From an uncultured Prevotella sp. (GTDB taxonomy: Bacteria; Bacteroidota; Bacteroidia; Bacteroidales; Bacteroidaceae): a stretch of DNA of 16,202 nucleotides. Below the pieces are notes generated by a model. It was not told where the DNA came from. It searched no databases and was given only the letters and a program-made list of their open reading frames with translations. Of this stretch, positions 14,663-16,202 are shown piece by piece. Each line of letters opens with the position of its first letter. The stretch's first letter is position 1. The translations under genes and the position numbers were made by a program. The stretch spans positions 1 through 16,202 of the forward strand of contig CALCUV010000256.1 in the NCBI GenBank assembly GCA_937906765.1, in the 5' to 3' direction.

Positions 14663-15349
14663 CTAGTCTCTCCTTCCGAGGAAAATCATTACATAGTAAA
14701 CCAACGTTGCCAATGATCCGAGTGCGGCAGCTACATAAGTGTAGGCGGCACTGTGAAGTGCATCTACTGCCATGCCATGGTCGCGCTGCGTGGTGACTCC
14801 TGCGCGTTGCAACCATGCTGTTGCGCGGCGACTTGCGTCAACCTCTACGGGGAGGGTCACGAAGGAGAACAACGTGGTGCTGGCAAAGAGGATGATACCC
14901 AAAAGTAAGAGCGAGGGGAATACTTCTACCAAGAGGATACCGGCAAGCAGTACCCATTGCACCCAACTGCTGGCAAAACTAACTACTGGCACAAGGGCCG
15001 AACGCAGACGTAAGGGACCATAATGCACAGCGTGTTGCACGGCATGCCCACATTCGTGAGCGGCAACGGCAGCTGCTGCCACGCTACGCTCATTATATAC
15101 AGATTCCGAGAGGTTTACGGTGTGCGTAGTGGGATTGTAGTGGTCGGTTAACTGACCTGGTGTGCTCACAACCTGAACGTCGTAAATGCCGTGGTCACGA
15201 AGCATTTTTTCTGCCACCTCACGCCCTGTCATATATCCTGAAAGGGGCACTTTTGAATACTTCTTAAACTTGCTTTGTAGGTTCATTTGTACCAACCAAC
15301 TAACCAATGCAACGCCAATAAAAATAATCCATTGTGTTCCTATTACCAT
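14663..15349 (-). CDS. YugP-like membrane zinc metallopeptidase (Zn_peptidase_2)
   Basis: A 228-residue integral-membrane neutral zinc metallopeptidase of the YugP/Zn_peptidase_2 family (related to M48 in layout), whose substrates are unknown. An N-terminal transmembrane segment (residues about 4-20) precedes the family block SKVPLSGYMTGREVAEKML. The conserved LTDHYNPTTHTVNLSESVY comes next, then the zinc site HECGH at 98-102 (AAVAAHECGHAVQH). Two hydrophobic stretches follow (about 120-162). VEVDASRRA, which likely supplies the third zinc ligand, comes after them, and a last helix lies at about 205-222. The length is normal. Transcription is away from purA on the same strand, after the purA terminator. 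A long hairpin follows the TAG stop. The start is taken at 15349 because the first helix needs it. Confidence 0.9.
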   Translation of the reverse strand: MVIGTQWIIFIGVALVSWLVQMNLQSKFKKYSKVPLSGYMTGREVAEKMLRDHGIYDVQVVSTPGQLTDHYNPTTHTVNLSESVYNERSVAAAAVAAHECGHAVQHAVHYGPLRLRSALVPVVSFASSWVQWVLLAGILLVEVFPSLLLLGIILFASTTLFSFVTLPVEVDASRRATAWLQRAGVTTQRDHGMAVDALHSAAYTYVAAALGSLATLVYYVMIFLGRRD

Positions 15350-15425
15350 AATCTTAACTATTTTAGTTCAACATAAATATTTAGTAAGTCTATTAGTTCT
15401 TATAACAAATTCCATGCCAAAAATA

Positions 15426-15463
15426 AAGGGAAACCATGAAATGTCATAGTTTCCCTTCATTTT
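15426..15463 (-). terminator. Intrinsic terminator downstream of purA
   Basis: On the minus strand AAGGGAAACTATGA pairs with TCATGGTTTCCCTT (14 pairs including one T-G) around CATT, then TATTTTTG follows, 22 bp after the purA stop. On the plus strand the same stem is followed by CATTTTTAAT. The TATTTTTG after the stem also matches a TAnnTTTG -7 box that could serve the metallopeptidase gene. Confidence 0.85.
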
Positions 15464-15479
15464 TAATATTATTTAAGAA

Positions 15480-15890
15480 TTAATCTTCCAAATAACGCTC
15501 GATTGTCTGTGCACGGTCTGGTCCGACTGACACAATGGCAATGGGCACACCGAGTTGTTCTTCCAAGAATGACAAGTAAGCGTTGAACTCTTCGGGGAAT
15601 TCATTCTCGCTTTGCATCTTGGTCATGTCAGTCTGCCAACCGGGAAGTTCAACGTAAACAGGCTCTACTCCTTCGGAGATGTCGAATGGGAAGTAGTCTA
15701 TCTCTTCGCCGTTCATCTTGTATGCCACACAAGCCTTGATAGTTTCGAAAGTATCGAGCACGTCGCTCTTCATCATGATGAGCTTGGTAACACCGTTAAT
15801 CATTACCGAGTATTTCAGAGCAACCAAGTCGATCCAACCGCAACGGCGCTTACGACCGGTTACCGAACCGAACTCATGACCTAACTCACA
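15480..15890 (-). other. purA: purA 3' part: adenylosuccinate synthetase, C-terminal 136 residues
   Basis: Adenylosuccinate synthetase condenses IMP and aspartate using GTP, the first committed step to AMP. The family is about 425 residues, so roughly the last third is here. Landmarks are [57 protein letters not shown] and [13 protein letters not shown]. The wording and CGT/CGC codons fit Bacteroidales and the neighbouring genes, so this is probably the true resident gene, cut off by the join. Confidence 0.9.
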
Positions 15891-16202
15891 AATCTTATCG
15901 CCTACTTCGTTCAATGCCTTCTCTGTCTGGAATACCATTGAGTCAGCATCGTTCCTTGCATCGATTGCTTCTTTACGTTTCTTATCCTGAGCTTCAAATT
16001 CAGCAGCTTCTTTTACTGCTCTATCGATTTCATCATCTGACATGTTAGAACCAGCTGTAATTGTGATGTGCTGTTCTTTTCCTGTTCCAAGGTCTTTTGC
16101 AGATACGTTTACGATACCGTTTGCATCGATGTCGAATGTAACTTCAATCTGAGGTACTCCACGCATTGCCGGTGGGATACCATCAAGACGGAACTGTCCG
16201 AG
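15480..16202 (-). CDS. Chimeric open frame: DnaK substrate-binding fragment joined to PurA C terminus (probable assembly chimera)
   Basis: The frame is open from the right edge to the stop at 15480, 240 residues in view. Residues 1-104 are DnaK ([11 protein letters not shown], then [20 protein letters not shown], then [17 protein letters not shown]). Residues 105-240 are adenylosuccinate synthetase ([19 protein letters not shown] to [16 protein letters not shown]). No natural protein is known to me with this order; neither domain is complete, and PurA lacks its GTP-binding N terminus and active-site residues. The DnaK part has Firmicutes-style wording and uses AGA and AGG for Arg, while the PurA part uses only CGT/CGC like the rest of the window. 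The join lies at or near GGCGATAAGATT, plausibly present in both parents. Do not read this as one functional protein. Confidence 0.85.
   Translation of the reverse strand, partial: LGQFRLDGIPPAMRGVPQIEVTFDIDANGIVNVSAKDLGTGKEQHITITAGSNMSDDEIDRAVKEAAEFEAQDKKRKEAIDARNDADSMVFQTEKALNEVGDKICELGHEFGSVTGRKRRCGWIDLVALKYSVMINGVTKLIMMKSDVLDTFETIKACVAYKMNGEEIDYFPFDISEGVEPVYVELPGWQTDMTKMQSENEFPEEFNAYLSFLEEQLGVPIAIVSVGPDRAQTIERYLED
15891..16202 (-). other. dnaK: dnaK fragment: Hsp70 substrate-binding domain, Firmicutes-type
   Basis: 104 residues cover the end of the beta-sandwich substrate-binding domain and the start of the helical lid of the chaperone Dna[21 protein letters not shown] and the [17 protein letters not shown] lid resemble Clostridia (Lachnospiraceae-like) DnaK. 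Bacteroidetes DnaK usually reads KDKATGKEQ with a different lid (from memory of the families). The fragment is cut by the window edge on one side and by the PurA join on the other. Confidence 0.88.

Overview
The window reads as a Bacteroidales chromosome, most likely Prevotellaceae or a close relative (inference). Supporting this are a SusC/SusD/lipoprotein locus, lipoproteins with acidic residues after the lipobox cysteine, a ParE-type topoisomerase next to coaD and a C-terminal-processing protease, perfect TAnnTTTG -7 promoter boxes, and few Shine-Dalgarno sequences. Arg codons are almost all CGT/CGC, until the extreme right edge.

Layout, left to right. (1) 1-3480, plus strand: the 3' end of a SusC-type porin, a SusD-type lipoprotein and a SusE-position lipoprotein form one glycan-uptake operon that ends in a strong terminator. 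(2) 3481-4306: a gene-free stretch with a hairpin-rich dispersed repeat, a TTCGTG 9-bp repeat and a near-consensus promoter for rlpA. (3) 4307-4910: rlpA and its terminator. (4) 4911-5506: repeat-packed spacer with three copies of a 62-63 bp unit, a double REP-like palindrome and GCGCC-containing repeats. (5) 5507-11930, plus strand: a YghO-like acetyltransferase-type protein, parE, coaD, an S41 protease and a cysteine-rich DUF3109 protein. These are separated by short spacers filled with tandem microrepeats. (6) 12020-12048: a bidirectional terminator facing pflB, which is on the minus strand (12070-14307) with its own promoter. (7) 14663-15349, minus: a YugP-like membrane zinc metallopeptidase, followed by a long hairpin. 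(8) 15480-16202, minus: an open reading frame whose last 136 residues are Bacteroidales-type adenylosuccinate synthetase, fused in frame to a Firmicutes-type DnaK substrate-binding segment. Codon use changes at the join, so this is probably a chimeric contig end.

The genes are ordinary: glycan import, cell-envelope maintenance, chromosome decatenation, CoA synthesis, periplasmic proteolysis and anaerobic pyruvate cleavage. The unusual content is between them. Nearly every long spacer carries its own short tandem repeat with a fixed period: 9 bp at four places, 21-23 bp at three, and 62-63 bp at one. The 9-bp arrays have six conserved bases followed by three free bases. Three of them start within a few codons of a stop codon and stay in register with the gene just ended. 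Different 6-mers occupy the same architecture at different loci, which suggests one process of repeat birth and turnover. No defence system, CRISPR array, insertion sequence, tRNA or rRNA was seen.
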